The notes under the pieces: model-generated | The model's database searches: none | Seen by the model: the letters and a program-made list of their open reading frames with translations, nothing else | What the model was told of the DNA's origin: nothing | Shown: in pieces, positions 15,659 to 26,252 of the stretch | How the letters are laid out: each line of letters begins with the position of its first letter | How positions within the stretch are numbered: position 1 is the first letter of the stretch | Origin: Bacteroidota bacterium | Lineage (GTDB): Bacteria > Bacteroidota > Bacteroidia > AKYH767-A > 2013-40CM-41-45 | Reading direction: 5' to 3' | DNA: 64,000 bases | Assembly (NCBI GenBank): GCA_016711505.1 | Contig: JADJSV010000017.1 | Location: 186,001-250,000 of the forward strand | Translations under genes and position numbers: made by a program

Positions 15659-18600
15659 CTATCGCACAATTATCGTCTGCGCCCCATGGTACGAATGATA
15701 CTCTCCATTATACATTGCATCGGCAGATACCGGTCCCATTTTAAATGTTCCTGTTGAAACGGCTCTGACCAGATAATAGAATGATCTCGGTTTTGGTTCT
15801 GCGTGAGTGAAGAAAGTGATCCTGTCATCACGAACATCCAGATAATCTTCGAATGCCTGATCTTTGATCCAGTTCATATCTGCTACTTCTCCAATCCTTG
15901 AATTTTCAATTTCAAAACCTGCGGGAAGTATATCGGCAAGAGCGATGTTCTCAACTTTCGAACGCTCCATATTTTCCAATGTAAGTTTCACTGCGATCAG
16001 ATCACCTTGTTTTACATTCGAAGGATTGATCGGCTGACCAAATCGGTTGAAGAATGATTTTCTTGCTTTTATGAATTTGTCTTCTTCTTTCACATCACCT
16101 TTTGCATTCATACCACTGACTTCTCCGAAATAATACAATTTACCATTTCCGGTAATATTGACATTGATATTTTTCCCGGCAATTCCTTTCTTTAAAACCA
16201 ATTCAGGTCCGTTGAAATTACCTATTGTCTTTCCATCGGCCGTAATAGTGGCTGTAACTTTGTCCTGAGAAATTCTCCGCATGAATTTTCCTAATGCAAG
16301 GAATGAATATGCCGCTTCCTGAGTATTCAGGTAATCGGTTTTGTTCAGTTGTTGTGAAAGATGACGAACCATAATTGGGATCTGGATGTTATCCGGATCT
16401 ACATCAAGAAGAACGTTTAAAGCAAGTGCTTCATCACGCAGATAAGAATAGAAACTTCCGTCGAATGAATGTTTCGACTTTTCTCCGTCAAATGATTTAG
16501 GAAGAAGCTGCTCGTATGTTTTTCTTTCACCAATTGCCAGATATGTACAGGCAAGCATATACCTAGAATCAAGAGCAAGCATTTCGATCTGCGATTTATA
16601 GAAATTCATTGAAGCAATGTCAGCCTTACCATACAAAGCAAGTAAGTACAAAGAATAAATATTTTCTTTCTTGTAGATCTTCTTGATCTTTCCAACATTC
16701 ATATAGTCCCAATAGTAATAATCATTCTCTACCTGATGTTCTTTTACTTTCTGTCCCATATAAGCTAAACACCGGTTAATGATTTCCTGATTCACTTCAT
16801 AACCTGCTTTCTTTGACTCTACAAGGAAATGAGTTGCATAAGCTGTTCCCCACCAGCTTTCATACGTTCCGCCCGGCCAGTAGCTGAGTGAACCATTGTA
16901 CAATTGCATTCCTTGTAGTTTTACAATTGCAGCTTGTACATTCTGAACCGGACTCTGTCCGCGATTATTTGCAAATTGCATGTTCTTTACAAGTTCAGAA
17001 AAATAGATCTGCGGGAAGGCTGTTGAAGTTGTCTGTTCAACACAACCGTACGGATAACCGATCAGATAACTGAGTTGTTTTCCAAGTCGCATCATCGGAT
17101 TTGCACTTATGGTTAAAGTTGCAGATGCAGAAGAAGGAATAAATTCATGCTGCAAAGAAATGGCTCCTGTTCCTGAGATTTCTCCATCCAGACTTTTCTT
17201 AACCAAAGTAGTTGCAGGACGAATTGTAATATCAGTACTGTCGGTAAACGTTTCGTTCATTGCAGTCACCGACACTACAATTTTCCCTACTCCCATTGCT
17301 AAAGGTGCAACAATAGAAAATGTAACTTTCTTTTCACTGTTCGCAGGGATCACACAATCTTGTTTTGCCGGGCCATTGATCGATAATGATCCTGTAACTT
17401 TTACCAGTGCACTTGCATTCGCAGGTTTGTTTGTAGTATTCGTAAGTGTAACCGGCATGACAAGTGAATCACCAGGTGACAGGAAACGCGGAATCGACGG
17501 ACTGATCACAATTGGGTCTGCAACTTTTATGTGCTTATCGCTGCTTCCAAATGAACCTGCTTTATAGGCACAAGCCATTACTCTAAGATCACCGGAAAAT
17601 TGAGGAATGTCTATCGAATAAGATGCTTCTCCTGCTGAATTAGTTTTCATGATTCCACTCCAGAGTGATACCAGCTTCACGCGTTTATTTGTCAACGGAT
17701 TCACCCGTTTATCCATTGCCATTGCCATCTTCATATCCATATCACCTCCAGTAGAAGAACGGCGAAGCTTCAGATCCGGTAAAAGAGATGCATACACATC
17801 ATAACCATCAACCATCAATGCTTTCTTCTGATAAAAATAATTGTATGGATCTGGAGTAACGTATCTGCGAAGTGCAAGTATTCCTTCATCCACAACAGAA
17901 ACCGTAAATTCGGAATTAGGAACGCTCTTCAATTTGATCGTCTGCTTTGTGCGGCTTCTTGAATTTGCAACGCAATTAATATCTACTGCCAAACGATTAC
18001 TTGCACGTTCAACTTTTAGCGGAAGAAATCCATGAGCCACTGTCAAAGGAATTGAACCATCATCAACCGGTCTGAATAAAGTCGCTGTTACATAAATATT
18101 AGGCAGGTAATTTTCCTTCAGAGGTAATTCAATAAAGCATGAACGATTTTCTGTTTTTAAATAGCGGGTTTCAATGACCTTGTCACATTCAACAGTGATC
18201 AGAACTTTTCCGTTGAAAGGCGTCTTAAAGATCAGCTTTGCCTTATCGCCTACTTTATACGCTTCTTTGTCAGCCTGAATATCAATCTGCCCTTCCGTAT
18301 TCACTTCAAAAGAAGTATTGTTTGTGAAGCCCCATCCATATGCATAAAACTGACTTGAAACATAACGGCTACTTCCGGGTTTCTGAATTCTTATTTCATA
18401 TTCTCCTGATTCACGAGGAACATAAGAAAAATTATGTCCTGATGCAGGAAGAGCGATCACCTGATCAGCAAGCAAAACTTCTTTCTTCTTGGAAATGTAA
18501 TGATATCTGCTACCATACGAATCTCTCTCCAACGATGAATACCAGTCATATCTTACGATCTGTACTCTGGCTTCTGTTGCAATACTTTTTCCGTCCTTAT

Positions 18601-21079
18601 TGGTAGCAATTAATGGAATAATAAATTTCTCACCACGATTCACATAGTAATCATTCATCTTTATTCCGAAAAATTCTTTCTGAGTAAAAATCGGAAACGA
18701 TACTGCACGATTTACCGGACGACCTGTTTCATCAGTAACGGTTGCAAATGCTTTTACAGAAAGTAATCCCTGATCACTCCACTCTTCAGGAGCAGTGAAA
18801 ACTTCTGTTGCATTCCCTTTTGCATCAGTTTTACCCTGACGTAATCCACCTGTTTCAAATGGTGAAGCATTTTCAGTCTTAATGCTGAAATTATATTGCG
18901 GAAAACTTTTACTGTAAAAATTACCACGATCAACCGTAAACTGCAATTCGTAATTCCTATCGCTTGCCGGGGGACCAAACATATTTGTTGCTGTAATAGT
19001 TGCTTTCAAACTATCGCCAACAAACATTTCAGTTTTTGTCAATGCAAGTTTAACATCAATTCTGTCCGGCATAAATTCTTCGATGGAAATTTGCTTTGAA
19101 TTAAGCAGGACATCATTTGCTGAAAATATTTCAGCAGAATAACTTCCTGTCAATGCAGCTTCAGGAATAAATATTGAAGTTTCATAAGCTCCTTCTTTAT
19201 TCAGTTTCCCACGAATGGTTTTAAATTCCTTTCCATCCGGTGCAATGAGTTTGATCTTCACAGGAACATCTGTCAATGCTTGCCACTGTTCTGTTCGGAT
19301 CACTGTATTCAAATGGATCGTTTCGCCCGGGCGATAAATATCACGATCGCCATAGATGAATGCCATCAACTGCGACTCATTTACTCTTCTTCCACCGACT
19401 TCAAAACGTGAAGCATCGACACGCGTATCAGAGAAGAGTACGTAATTAAAATCTTTGTCGATAGAAGCCGTAACCATAGAAGGTACAAATCCCTTTCCTT
19501 TTGATTTCAGGTCTTTGAAAATTGCGATTCCATCACTGCCGGTTTTTACAGTTGCTATTGTCTGATTATTTGTACTCACAAGATTTACAGCAACACCACT
19601 CATTGCTTCTGCAGTCTTGATTGAGTTTGCAAAAACAAAAACTTCATTGTCGACAGCTTTAACGATCAAGCCAATATCAGAAACAGAAACAAGTTTTGTT
19701 GCTTTCACCCATTGATCTTTCGATGATGATGCTACGACAACATAAATTCCTTTGTAAGTTGAAACATCATCAAAAGACAAGTTGAGTAAATGAATTCCAT
19801 TTAACACTGCAAGGTCTTTCGTTTCATAAACACGATCAACGATCTTGTTTGCATACCTTTCAATGTCATATGTATTGTAAGAAACTCCTGAATTCATGTA
19901 TTCACCTTCGTCGTCATAATAGCCATCGCTATATCTTCCTGTACGCAGATAATGCTGAATGTTATTTTCAAAAATGCGGTAGATCTGCACATTTACTTTT
20001 GGCATATTCACAACATTCAATGCAAGGTTTCGTGTACCTTTTGAAGTCATATAAATTCCCTTCTGATTTACAAAAGAAATTGCCGGCTCCATTTCTCCGA
20101 ACGAAACCTGAGTACTGTATTTACTTTCAAGATTTCCACCAAGAAAACCTTTCAGCTTTTCGCTTATGTCCAGTCTGTAATTTGAACCACTCACAAACGG
20201 ACCATTAATATAAAATCCGCTGAACCCTTCTTCAACAGTAAATTTTATTGCCGGATCGAATGAAATAGCGGCTTGAGCAGTTGAAAGATCGATCGACTGT
20301 GTTGTAAAAATATGAATGCGTGCCTGGAGATCTTCGTATTCTGCTACTGCATCTGTGATCTTTAATTTGTCAGGCGAAGGAATTGACAATGATTTTTCGA
20401 AAGCAGTTGTCGTCATATATTTACTATCAACCATCCGCAGACCTTTTTCTATCACAAATTTCAAAGGCAGTTGTTCAGCTACTTCAGGAGAAAGATTATC
20501 AATAACCACTGTGATCACTTCACCGGGTGCAGACGTTTCCATCTGATATGCTGTAAGAGCATCTTTCATTGTGATCTTCAGCAATGACGACAACATTGTC
20601 GGGTCTACTTTATAATTGAACTCTATTGAAATTTTCAAAGCAGCTTTTCCCGGATGATTTGCAGATGCAGCCCAATACCCATTTGCATTGGTCATCTGTA
20701 GATAAGGTGTGTGAAAAGCGATCTTACCATCATTCACTTCAAAAGCATTCCCTGCTTTTTTCGCTAACGACTTCTGAAGTTGCATCGTATAATCTGTTGC
20801 AGCTGCAAATCCCACTGAAGGTGAGAAAACCAACTCAGATGCAGAAGTCCACCGGAACTTTCCGGCAACCTCAGGAGTGAATTTTATAAATGGAATGGTG
20901 TCCCACGATTCTAAAAGCGAATCAGCAACAATCGGCCGGTTAAAAGTGAAAACTAAATTTTGCTGCAGCTGCACTTCCTCACCGAAATTCCTCGAACTGA
21001 TTTCAATTTTATTCCGGTTTGAACATGAGACTAGCACGGCAAAGAGAATTACAATGCCAATTTTAGAAATGGTTTTCAT
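15659..21079 (-). CDS. Bacterial alpha-2-macroglobulin lipoprotein (YfhM-like)
   Basis: This very large periplasmic protease trap has about 1806 residues. The ATG at 21079 gives a lipoprotein signal with the box LVSC; an upstream codon at 21106 is less likely. Macroglobulin (MG) domains fill the N-terminal two thirds, with the conserved GDRDIYRPGETIHL segment in MG2/MG3. The thioester motif GCVEQ is intact at 17033-17047 within YPYGCVEQTTSTAFPQ, so covalent trapping should be possible. The C-terminal part includes the thioester-containing helical domain and the final MG domain. It lies upstream of pbpC, consistent with a role in defending the cell wall during repair. Confidence 0.95.
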   Translation of the reverse strand: MKTISKIGIVILFAVLVSCSNRNKIEISSRNFGEEVQLQQNLVFTFNRPIVADSLLESWDTIPFIKFTPEVAGKFRWTSASELVFSPSVGFAAATDYTMQLQKSLAKKAGNAFEVNDGKIAFHTPYLQMTNANGYWAASANHPGKAALKISIEFNYKVDPTMLSSLLKITMKDALTAYQMETSAPGEVITVVIDNLSPEVAEQLPLKFVIEKGLRMVDSKYMTTTAFEKSLSIPSPDKLKITDAVAEYEDLQARIHIFTTQSIDLSTAQAAISFDPAIKFTVEEGFSGFYINGPFVSGSNYRLDISEKLKGFLGGNLESKYSTQVSFGEMEPAISFVNQKGIYMTSKGTRNLALNVVNMPKVNVQIYRIFENNIQHYLRTGRYSDGYYDDEGEYMNSGVSYNTYDIERYANKIVDRVYETKDLAVLNGIHLLNLSFDDVSTYKGIYVVVASSSKDQWVKATKLVSVSDIGLIVKAVDNEVFVFANSIKTAEAMSGVAVNLVSTNNQTIATVKTGSDGIAIFKDLKSKGKGFVPSMVTASIDKDFNYVLFSDTRVDASRFEVGGRRVNESQLMAFIYGDRDIYRPGETIHLNTVIRTEQWQALTDVPVKIKLIAPDGKEFKTIRGKLNKEGAYETSIFIPEAALTGSYSAEIFSANDVLLNSKQISIEEFMPDRIDVKLALTKTEMFVGDSLKATITATNMFGPPASDRNYELQFTVDRGNFYSKSFPQYNFSIKTENASPFETGGLRQGKTDAKGNATEVFTAPEEWSDQGLLSVKAFATVTDETGRPVNRAVSFPIFTQKEFFGIKMNDYYVNRGEKFIIPLIATNKDGKSIATEARVQIVRYDWYSSLERDSYGSRYHYISKKKEVLLADQVIALPASGHNFSYVPRESGEYEIRIQKPGSSRYVSSQFYAYGWGFTNNTSFEVNTEGQIDIQADKEAYKVGDKAKLIFKTPFNGKVLITVECDKVIETRYLKTENRSCFIELPLKENYLPNIYVTATLFRPVDDGSIPLTVAHGFLPLKVERASNRLAVDINCVANSRSRTKQTIKLKSVPNSEFTVSVVDEGILALRRYVTPDPYNYFYQKKALMVDGYDVYASLLPDLKLRRSSTGGDMDMKMAMAMDKRVNPLTNKRVKLVSLWSGIMKTNSAGEASYSIDIPQFSGDLRVMACAYKAGSFGSSDKHIKVADPIVISPSIPRFLSPGDSLVMPVTLTNTTNKPANASALVKVTGSLSINGPAKQDCVIPANSEKKVTFSIVAPLAMGVGKIVVSVTAMNETFTDSTDITIRPATTLVKKSLDGEISGTGAISLQHEFIPSSASATLTISANPMMRLGKQLSYLIGYPYGCVEQTTSTAFPQIYFSELVKNMQFANNRGQSPVQNVQAAIVKLQGMQLYNGSLSYWPGGTYESWWGTAYATHFLVESKKAGYEVNQEIINRCLAYMGQKVKEHQVENDYYYWDYMNVGKIKKIYKKENIYSLYLLALYGKADIASMNFYKSQIEMLALDSRYMLACTYLAIGERKTYEQLLPKSFDGEKSKHSFDGSFYSYLRDEALALNVLLDVDPDNIQIPIMVRHLSQQLNKTDYLNTQEAAYSFLALGKFMRRISQDKVTATITADGKTIGNFNGPELVLKKGIAGKNINVNITGNGKLYYFGEVSGMNAKGDVKEEDKFIKARKSFFNRFGQPINPSNVKQGDLIAVKLTLENMERSKVENIALADILPAGFEIENSRIGEVADMNWIKDQAFEDYLDVRDDRITFFTHAEPKPRSFYYLVRAVSTGTFKMGPVSADAMYNGEYHSYHGAQTIIVR

Positions 21080-21212
21080 ATGTGTGGTTGGGGTTAGCTT
21101 TTGCAAAGCGAAGTACGATAAAATCTTGAATAGAATGAATTAAATTGAACAGAGAACGGTGGATTTTGACCTATATTTTTAAGTAAACCAAATTATTACC
21201 TGTCTGCCTAAT

Positions 21213-21368
21213 ATCCAAAAAGATTCCTAAAGGAATGACAGTCTAACCGTTTATATTTGCTGAAAGGGATGAAAAAGAAAAGTGCGTCTTTGGTGCACTT
21301 TTCTTTTTCATCCCTTTCAGCAATATCGCCAATCTACGATCGTCATTCCTTTAGGAATCTTTTTGGAT
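21213..21368. repeat. 156-bp nested inverted repeat
   Basis: There are two arm pairs, each of 27 exact bases. The outer arms (21213-21239 and 21342-21368) carry AAGATTCCTAAAGGAATGAC. The inner arms (21259-21285 and 21295-21321) carry GCTGAAAGGGATGAAAAAG and close a nine-base loop. It lies between aspS and the macroglobulin gene, both on the minus strand, so RNA from either side would fold into one long hairpin. Confidence 0.9.
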
Positions 21369-21416
21369 TTTGGTCACTATTCTAAAATGCACAAGTTCAA
21401 TTTTCCCGTTCGTTTT

Positions 21417-23168
21417 TTATTTTTCAATACTTACCTCGATAGCCAATTCTTTCAGTTGCTCATCTGAGATCCGGGAAGGTGAATCAATCATCACATCGCG
21501 TCCTGAATTATTCTTCGGAAAAGCGATATAATCACGGATAGAATCAGAGCCACCGAACAAAGAACACAACCTGTCAAAGCCAAAAGCTAATCCGCCGTGA
21601 GGTGGAGCTCCGAATTCGAAAGCGTTCATAAGGAAACCGAATTGTGCTTGTGCATCTTCAGGAGTAAAACCAAGAATGGAAAACATCTTGCTTTGGAGTT
21701 CCCTATTGAAGATACGGATCGAACCACCACCGATCTCCACACCATTGATGACAAGATCGTATGCATTGGCGCGGACTTTTCCGGGATCAGTATCTAACAA
21801 AGAAATATCTTCCGGTTTAGGTGAAGTGAATGGATGATGCATGGCATGCCAGCGTTTTGCATCGTCGTTGTACTCAAGTAATGGAAAATCCAGAACCCAT
21901 AGCGGACGGAAAACATTTTTATCGCGAAGCCCTAAACGGTTTCCCATTTCAAGACGCAATTCGCTCATTGCTTTTCTCGTCTTCGAATCATCGCCTGCAA
22001 GGACTAAAATTAAATCACCGGGAGCTGCATTGCATTTTTCTGCCCAGACTTTCAGATCTGTTTCAGAATAAAATTTATCGACTGAAGATTTTAAAGTTCC
22101 ATCACCATTGTATCGAAGATAAACCAGGCCGGTTGCTCCTATCTGCGGACGTTTCACCCAGTCTGTAAGTTCGTCGAGTTGCTTGCGTGTATAAGATGCA
22201 CAGTCTTTCGCACAAATAGCGATCACCGATTCTGCATCGTCAAACACTTTGAAATTTTTTCCTGAAGTTGCAGATTTGACATCAACAAATTTCATTTCAA
22301 AACGGATATCAGGTTTGTCATTTCCGTAATCGCGCATGGCCTCCGCAAATGTCATGCGTGGAACTTCACCAAGCTCAACATTTTTCACATGCTTGAATAA
22401 GTGAAGAATCATTCCTTCGAATGTATTGAGAATATCTTCCTGCTCGATGAAACTCATTTCACAATCGATCTGAGTAAATTCAGGCTGACGATCAGCGCGA
22501 AGATCTTCGTCGCGGAAACATTTTACGATCTGATAGTACTTATCCATTCCTGCAACCATTAGGAGTTGCTTGAATGTTTGTGGTGATTGCGGCAATGCAT
22601 AGAATTCACCGGCATTCATTCGTGAAGGCACAACAAAATCACGAGCACCTTCGGGAGTTGATTTGATAAGCACCGGTGTTTCCACTTCAATAAATTCCTG
22701 GGCGTTAAGATAATTTCTTGTCTCTGCAGCCACTTTTGCACGTAGCAACAAAGCTTCTTTCACAGGATTTCTGCGAATATCTAGATAGCGATATTTCATT
22801 CTGATGTCGTCGCCACCATCAGTATTTTCTTCAATTGTAAAAGGCGGAGTTTGCGCTTTATTTAAAACAACAACTTTGTCAACGATGATCTCAATTTCAC
22901 CTGTCGGAATATTGAGATTTTTATTACTTCGTTCAGCAACTTTTCCTGTCACTTGCAAAACAAATTCTCTTCCGTACGAACGCGCTTCTTCACAAATTGC
23001 AGCATTGGTTTCCATATTGAAAACTAATTGAGTGATGCCATAGCGATCGCGAAGATCAATGAAAGTCATTCCACCGAGATTCCGTGAACGCTGAAGCCAG
23101 CCGCAAAGAGTTACATTTTGTCCGATGTGCTGCATTTTGAGCTCACCGCAGGTGTTGGTACGAAGCAT
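21417..23168 (-). CDS. aspS: Aspartyl-tRNA synthetase
   Basis: This class II synthetase of about 583 residues charges tRNA-Asp. It shows the N-terminal anticodon-binding OB fold (VTLCGWLQRSRNLGGMTFIDL), motif 2 (FRDEDLRADRQPEFTQID), a bacterial-type GAD insertion and motif 3 (GLAFGFDRL). The ATG at 23168 gives the expected start (MLRTNTCGEL). The longer in-frame extension to 23237 is translated from a GTGAGTAGTAAGTA repeat and is not protein-like. Confidence 0.97.
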   Translation of the reverse strand: MLRTNTCGELKMQHIGQNVTLCGWLQRSRNLGGMTFIDLRDRYGITQLVFNMETNAAICEEARSYGREFVLQVTGKVAERSNKNLNIPTGEIEIIVDKVVVLNKAQTPPFTIEENTDGGDDIRMKYRYLDIRRNPVKEALLLRAKVAAETRNYLNAQEFIEVETPVLIKSTPEGARDFVVPSRMNAGEFYALPQSPQTFKQLLMVAGMDKYYQIVKCFRDEDLRADRQPEFTQIDCEMSFIEQEDILNTFEGMILHLFKHVKNVELGEVPRMTFAEAMRDYGNDKPDIRFEMKFVDVKSATSGKNFKVFDDAESVIAICAKDCASYTRKQLDELTDWVKRPQIGATGLVYLRYNGDGTLKSSVDKFYSETDLKVWAEKCNAAPGDLILVLAGDDSKTRKAMSELRLEMGNRLGLRDKNVFRPLWVLDFPLLEYNDDAKRWHAMHHPFTSPKPEDISLLDTDPGKVRANAYDLVINGVEIGGGSIRIFNRELQSKMFSILGFTPEDAQAQFGFLMNAFEFGAPPHGGLAFGFDRLCSLFGGSDSIRDYIAFPKNNSGRDVMIDSPSRISDEQLKELAIEVSIEK

Positions 23169-23203
23169 ACTTTTGGTTGTGAATTGCGAATTTAGGAAAA
23201 ATA

Positions 23204-23246
23204 GTGAGTAGTAAGTAGTGAGTAGTAAGTAGCACAACTTTCAAAA
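23204..23246. repeat. Tandem 14-mer repeat, family E copy 1
   Basis: GTGAGTAGTAAGTA occurs twice without a gap (23204-23231), followed by GCACAACTTTCAAAA. The copy at 26753-26795 has the same structure and the same flank (GCACAGCTTTCAAA). It lies just upstream of the aspS start. Confidence 0.85.
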
Positions 23247-23329
23247 TTCTAAAATTTGCCATTTATCTGCCTTAATACTAATTGGTTAACAAACCCTTTA
23301 AAATCTATTTTAAAAGTTTAGCACTCAAA

Positions 23330-23362
23330 CCAATCCGAAATCCGAAATTCGAAATCCGAAAT
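23330..23362. repeat. Short tandem repeat of ATCCGAA-like units before tadA
   Basis: Four approximate copies of AATCCGAA lie within about 33 bases directly upstream of tadA. The gap between aspS and tadA otherwise shows nothing. Confidence 0.65.
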
Positions 23363-23377
23363 AAATCATTCAAATAA

Positions 23378-23821
23378 ATGGTATTAGATAACACCCCCGA
23401 ACATTTCATGCGTGAAGCCTTAAAAGAAGCGCAACTTGCTTTTGATGCTGATGAAGTTCCGATCGGCGCAGTGGTCGTGCATGGAAACCGGATCATTGGT
23501 CGCGGACATAATTTAACTGAACGATTGAATGATGTGACTGCTCATGCAGAAATGCAGGCCTTCACTGCTGCAGCAAATTCTGTGAATGGAAAATATCTGA
23601 CAGATTGTACTCTTTATGTAACAATAGAACCATGTGTAATGTGTGCCGGTGCTTCGTACTGGACACAGATAAGTAAAATTGTTTATGGTGCGAGAGATGA
23701 GAAGAGAGGGTTTCAGAATATTTCAACTTCTATTTTACATCCGAAGACGGAGTTGGTAGGTGGAGTTATGGAAGATGAATGCAGGGGGTTGATGCAGGAG
23801 TTTTTTCGCTCGAAACGGTGA
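23378..23821 (+). CDS. tadA: tRNA adenosine(34) deaminase
   Basis: This enzyme converts A34 of tRNA-Arg(ACG) to inosine. The 147-residue protein has the zinc site of cytidine/deoxycytidylate deaminases: HAEM with the catalytic Glu and PCVMCAG with two Cys ligands. The N-terminal HFMREALKEAQLAFDADEVPIGAVVV matches TadA in length and sequence. It is divergent from aspS. A family E repeat follows the stop. Confidence 0.93.
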   Translation: MVLDNTPEHFMREALKEAQLAFDADEVPIGAVVVHGNRIIGRGHNLTERLNDVTAHAEMQAFTAAANSVNGKYLTDCTLYVTIEPCVMCAGASYWTQISKIVYGARDEKRGFQNISTSILHPKTELVGGVMEDECRGLMQEFFRSKR

Positions 23822-23824
23822 GTC

Positions 23825-23847
23825 GTGATTGGTAAGAGGTGAGTAGC
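23825..23847. repeat. Family E repeat copy 2
   Basis: GTGATTGGTAAGAG followed by GTGAGTAGC is a diverged tandem pair of the 14-mer, directly after the tadA stop. Confidence 0.7.
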
Positions 23848-23961
23848 AATGTATTTTTGCTTATAAGTATTTATTTCATTTTACCTATTGATAGTATGAA
23901 TTCGCCAAATACTGGAATTTGGAATACTATTTCATTGTTACATTTGAATAAATTGTTTGAG

Positions 23962-25482
23962 ATGAAAAGAATTTGTTTGATGATTTTTTTATTGTGGAGT
24001 GCACCCGCTTTTTCACAAGACACTTTTTTTAGAAACATTTAATCTTCAAAACAACGGGCAAGCTTTTTTCATGAAACAAACAGAAGACGGAGGTTTTTTC
24101 TAATTGGAAATGATTTATTCCCTGCAAGTTATTTTTATACAAAAACTGATTCCCTTGGAAATATCGAGTTCAGCAAAGTTATTGCCGCAAGTGAATCATG
24201 CAGAATCAATGATATGATCACTATAAATGGTACAAATATTTTACTAGGATATGATAATGATGGAATTTTTTTTATGACAAAGATCGACTTTGATGGCAAC
24301 CCTCAATCCATAAAATCATTGACTTCCTCTCAAGGAGCTGATCTAAGATTTATTGATAAAACAGACTCAACCATCCTTTGGACAGCCAATTTTAGCTTAC
24401 CACTTTATAACAATGTAATTATAGCCAAAACGGATACAGCAGGAACTTTTTTATCTGGCCAAATTTTAACGAATACTAATTATCTTGGAACATACGATTT
24501 TGTGAGTCTTGGTAATGATGGGTTTTATTTACTTGGAAGCATATATGATAATACTCTTTTTATCTCATTTACTTCAGTAGTAAAATGTGACATGTCGGGA
24601 AATATAATTTGGAGTAAGCAATATGATCTGATTTCACAGGGAAAAATTAGTGCTGACAAGACCATTTATAATGGGATGATTATATGTTCTGATATTCGTG
24701 ATTCAATTACAAATAAGACTGTTTTATTAAAAATTGACTCAATTGGAAATATAGAATGGAATAAGGTCTACTCGACACCACTTCCAGGAAATATCACTCA
24801 AACAAAAGTAGTAAGTGTACCTGAAAGTGGTTATGCGGTTTCCGGCTGTATAGATGAATCATTTGGCAAATATGCCTTTTTGTTTAAGACAGATCTTTCA
24901 GGAAATATTCAATGGGCAAATAAATATGAAGGATCGTATGAATACGTTCACAGTATTTGTGTAACATCAGATTCTGGATTTGCATTGAGCGGTTCAACTA
25001 ATGGATTCGGAGGCTCGAGCACTGGCACAACAAGCTTTTTAGGAAAAACTGATTCATTAGGACAACTTGGTTGCTTTGATTTAACTTTAGTTATCGATAC
25101 AAATTCAATCCAAATCAATTCAACAAACATAAGTTTTACATCCTCTCCTTACACACTCGTAGGTACAGTACGTACATTTCCTTCAACAACAGATGACACT
25201 GGTGTCTTTCTTTGTTCGTCTACGTTAATAACTTCGGAGATAGAAAAACCATTTTCTACAATTTATCCAAATCCAATTCATGATAATGCCACACTAGTAC
25301 TTTCGCAAAATGAAAGTTATACGTTTATTGCCTATGATGTTTTTGGGAAATCAACTTTCGAGAAGAAGATAAATTCTATAAAGTCGGAACTCGATTTCAG
25401 TCAGCTCCCAAATGGAATCTACTTCTACCAAATAAGCAATTCAGAAAATAATTTTACAGGAAAATTTATTGTTGCGCATTAA
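23962..25482 (+). pseudogene. T9SS-secreted protein with two compensating frameshifts
   Basis: A signal peptide (MKRICLMIFLLWSAPAFSQ) starts at 23962 and the same frame resumes at about 24100, running to a T9SS type A sorting domain (STIYPNPIHDNATLVL to GIYFYQISN) that ends at 25482. Between them the frame is lost twice. The T run at 24024-24030 has one T too many, and the run at 24094-24099 is one short; the stretch between encodes ETFNLQNNGQAFFMKQTEDG in another frame. Repaired, the protein has about 506 residues with WSKQYD- and NIEWNKVYS-type repeats of a beta-propeller. Sequencing error or recent decay could both explain it. Confidence 0.75.
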
Positions 25483-25544
25483 ATGGAGTGTGAGTTTGAG
25501 TGTGGAGTGTGCAGTACTCGCTTTCAAATAATCCAGCTCGCGTG

Positions 25545-25571
25545 ACCCTTGACCCTTGAACTTTGACCTAA
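25545..25571. repeat. Solo copy of family C repeat
   Basis: GTGACCCTTGACCCTTGAAC and TTTGACC lie in one orientation near the 3' end of the response regulator gene. Confidence 0.6.
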
Positions 25572-25577
25572 CTAAAT

Positions 25578-26012
25578 TTAAAGCGACGACACAATCCCTA
25601 CCGACTTCTTATGCGCAATATCCAGCAGCGCTTGTTGCGTCAAAGGTTTTTCAAGTTGTCCGGCTACAAAAGTATTTTCAAAAATTTTCTTCAAAGCATC
25701 AGGCTTATTGAAAACGGACAGGACAATGATCTTAGATTTTTTTGTGATGAAATCAGGAAGTGTTTTGAATTCTTCTACGAAATCATAACCACTCATCATT
25801 GGTAAATGCATGTCAAGAAAGATCCAGTCGGGAGCATATTCCGGTTTGGTGCATTCTTCACGTAAAATTCTGATGGCTTCTTCTCCTGTGCCACTGATCA
25901 TGATATCAGCGACAAAATTTGTTAACTGCATCAATCGACGATTTACCAATACATCGATCTCACTGTCGTCGATAATTAATGCACGTTGAAAATAAAATCC
26001 GGTTGATGCCAT
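25578..26012 (-). CDS. Single-domain response regulator
   Basis: This is a 144-residue receiver domain without an output domain. The acidic pocket is in LIIDDSEID, the phosphorylation site is the Asp in WIFLDMHLPMMSG, the Ser switch is in IIVLSVFN, and the conserved Lys is in LEKPLTQ. Such stand-alone receivers act by protein-protein contact. No kinase is adjacent. The second regulator lies 270 bases upstream on the same strand. Confidence 0.9.
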   Translation of the reverse strand: MASTGFYFQRALIIDDSEIDVLVNRRLMQLTNFVADIMISGTGEEAIRILREECTKPEYAPDWIFLDMHLPMMSGYDFVEEFKTLPDFITKKSKIIVLSVFNKPDALKKIFENTFVAGQLEKPLTQQALLDIAHKKSVGIVSSL

Positions 26013-26112
26013 TTGTTTGTTTAACCGGTTAAAGATACCAAATTCTTCGTGAATTGTGAATCGTGAATTGCGAATCGAAAAAAGCTATGAACAGAGAGTG
26101 TTGGTAATTCTT

Positions 26113-26135
26113 GTGATTGGTAAGTGGTGAGTAGC
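26113..26135. repeat. Family E repeat copy 3
   Basis: GTGATTGGTAAGTG is followed by GTGAGTAGC. A small hairpin (GTAGC ATCG GCTAC) abuts it. Confidence 0.7.
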
Positions 26136-26170
26136 ATCGGCTACAGGATTTGAAAATATTTTCATTAATC

Positions 26171-26218
26171 AAAACAGAAAGAGGTCATTGGAAATTCCCA
26201 ACAACCTCTTTCTGTTTT
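26171..26218 (-). terminator. Rho-independent terminator of the second response regulator
   Basis: ACAGAAAGAGGT pairs with ACCTCTTTCTGT across a loop of about 20 bases, followed by a T-rich run when read on the minus strand. Confidence 0.7.
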
Positions 26219-26252
26219 ATTTTATAAAGAAAGTAAACGTTTAGTAACTGAT

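Noticed and set aside
17109..17567. 152-residue frame opposite the macroglobulin gene
   Set aside because: It lies fully inside a confident gene in the reverse direction, with no motif or start context.
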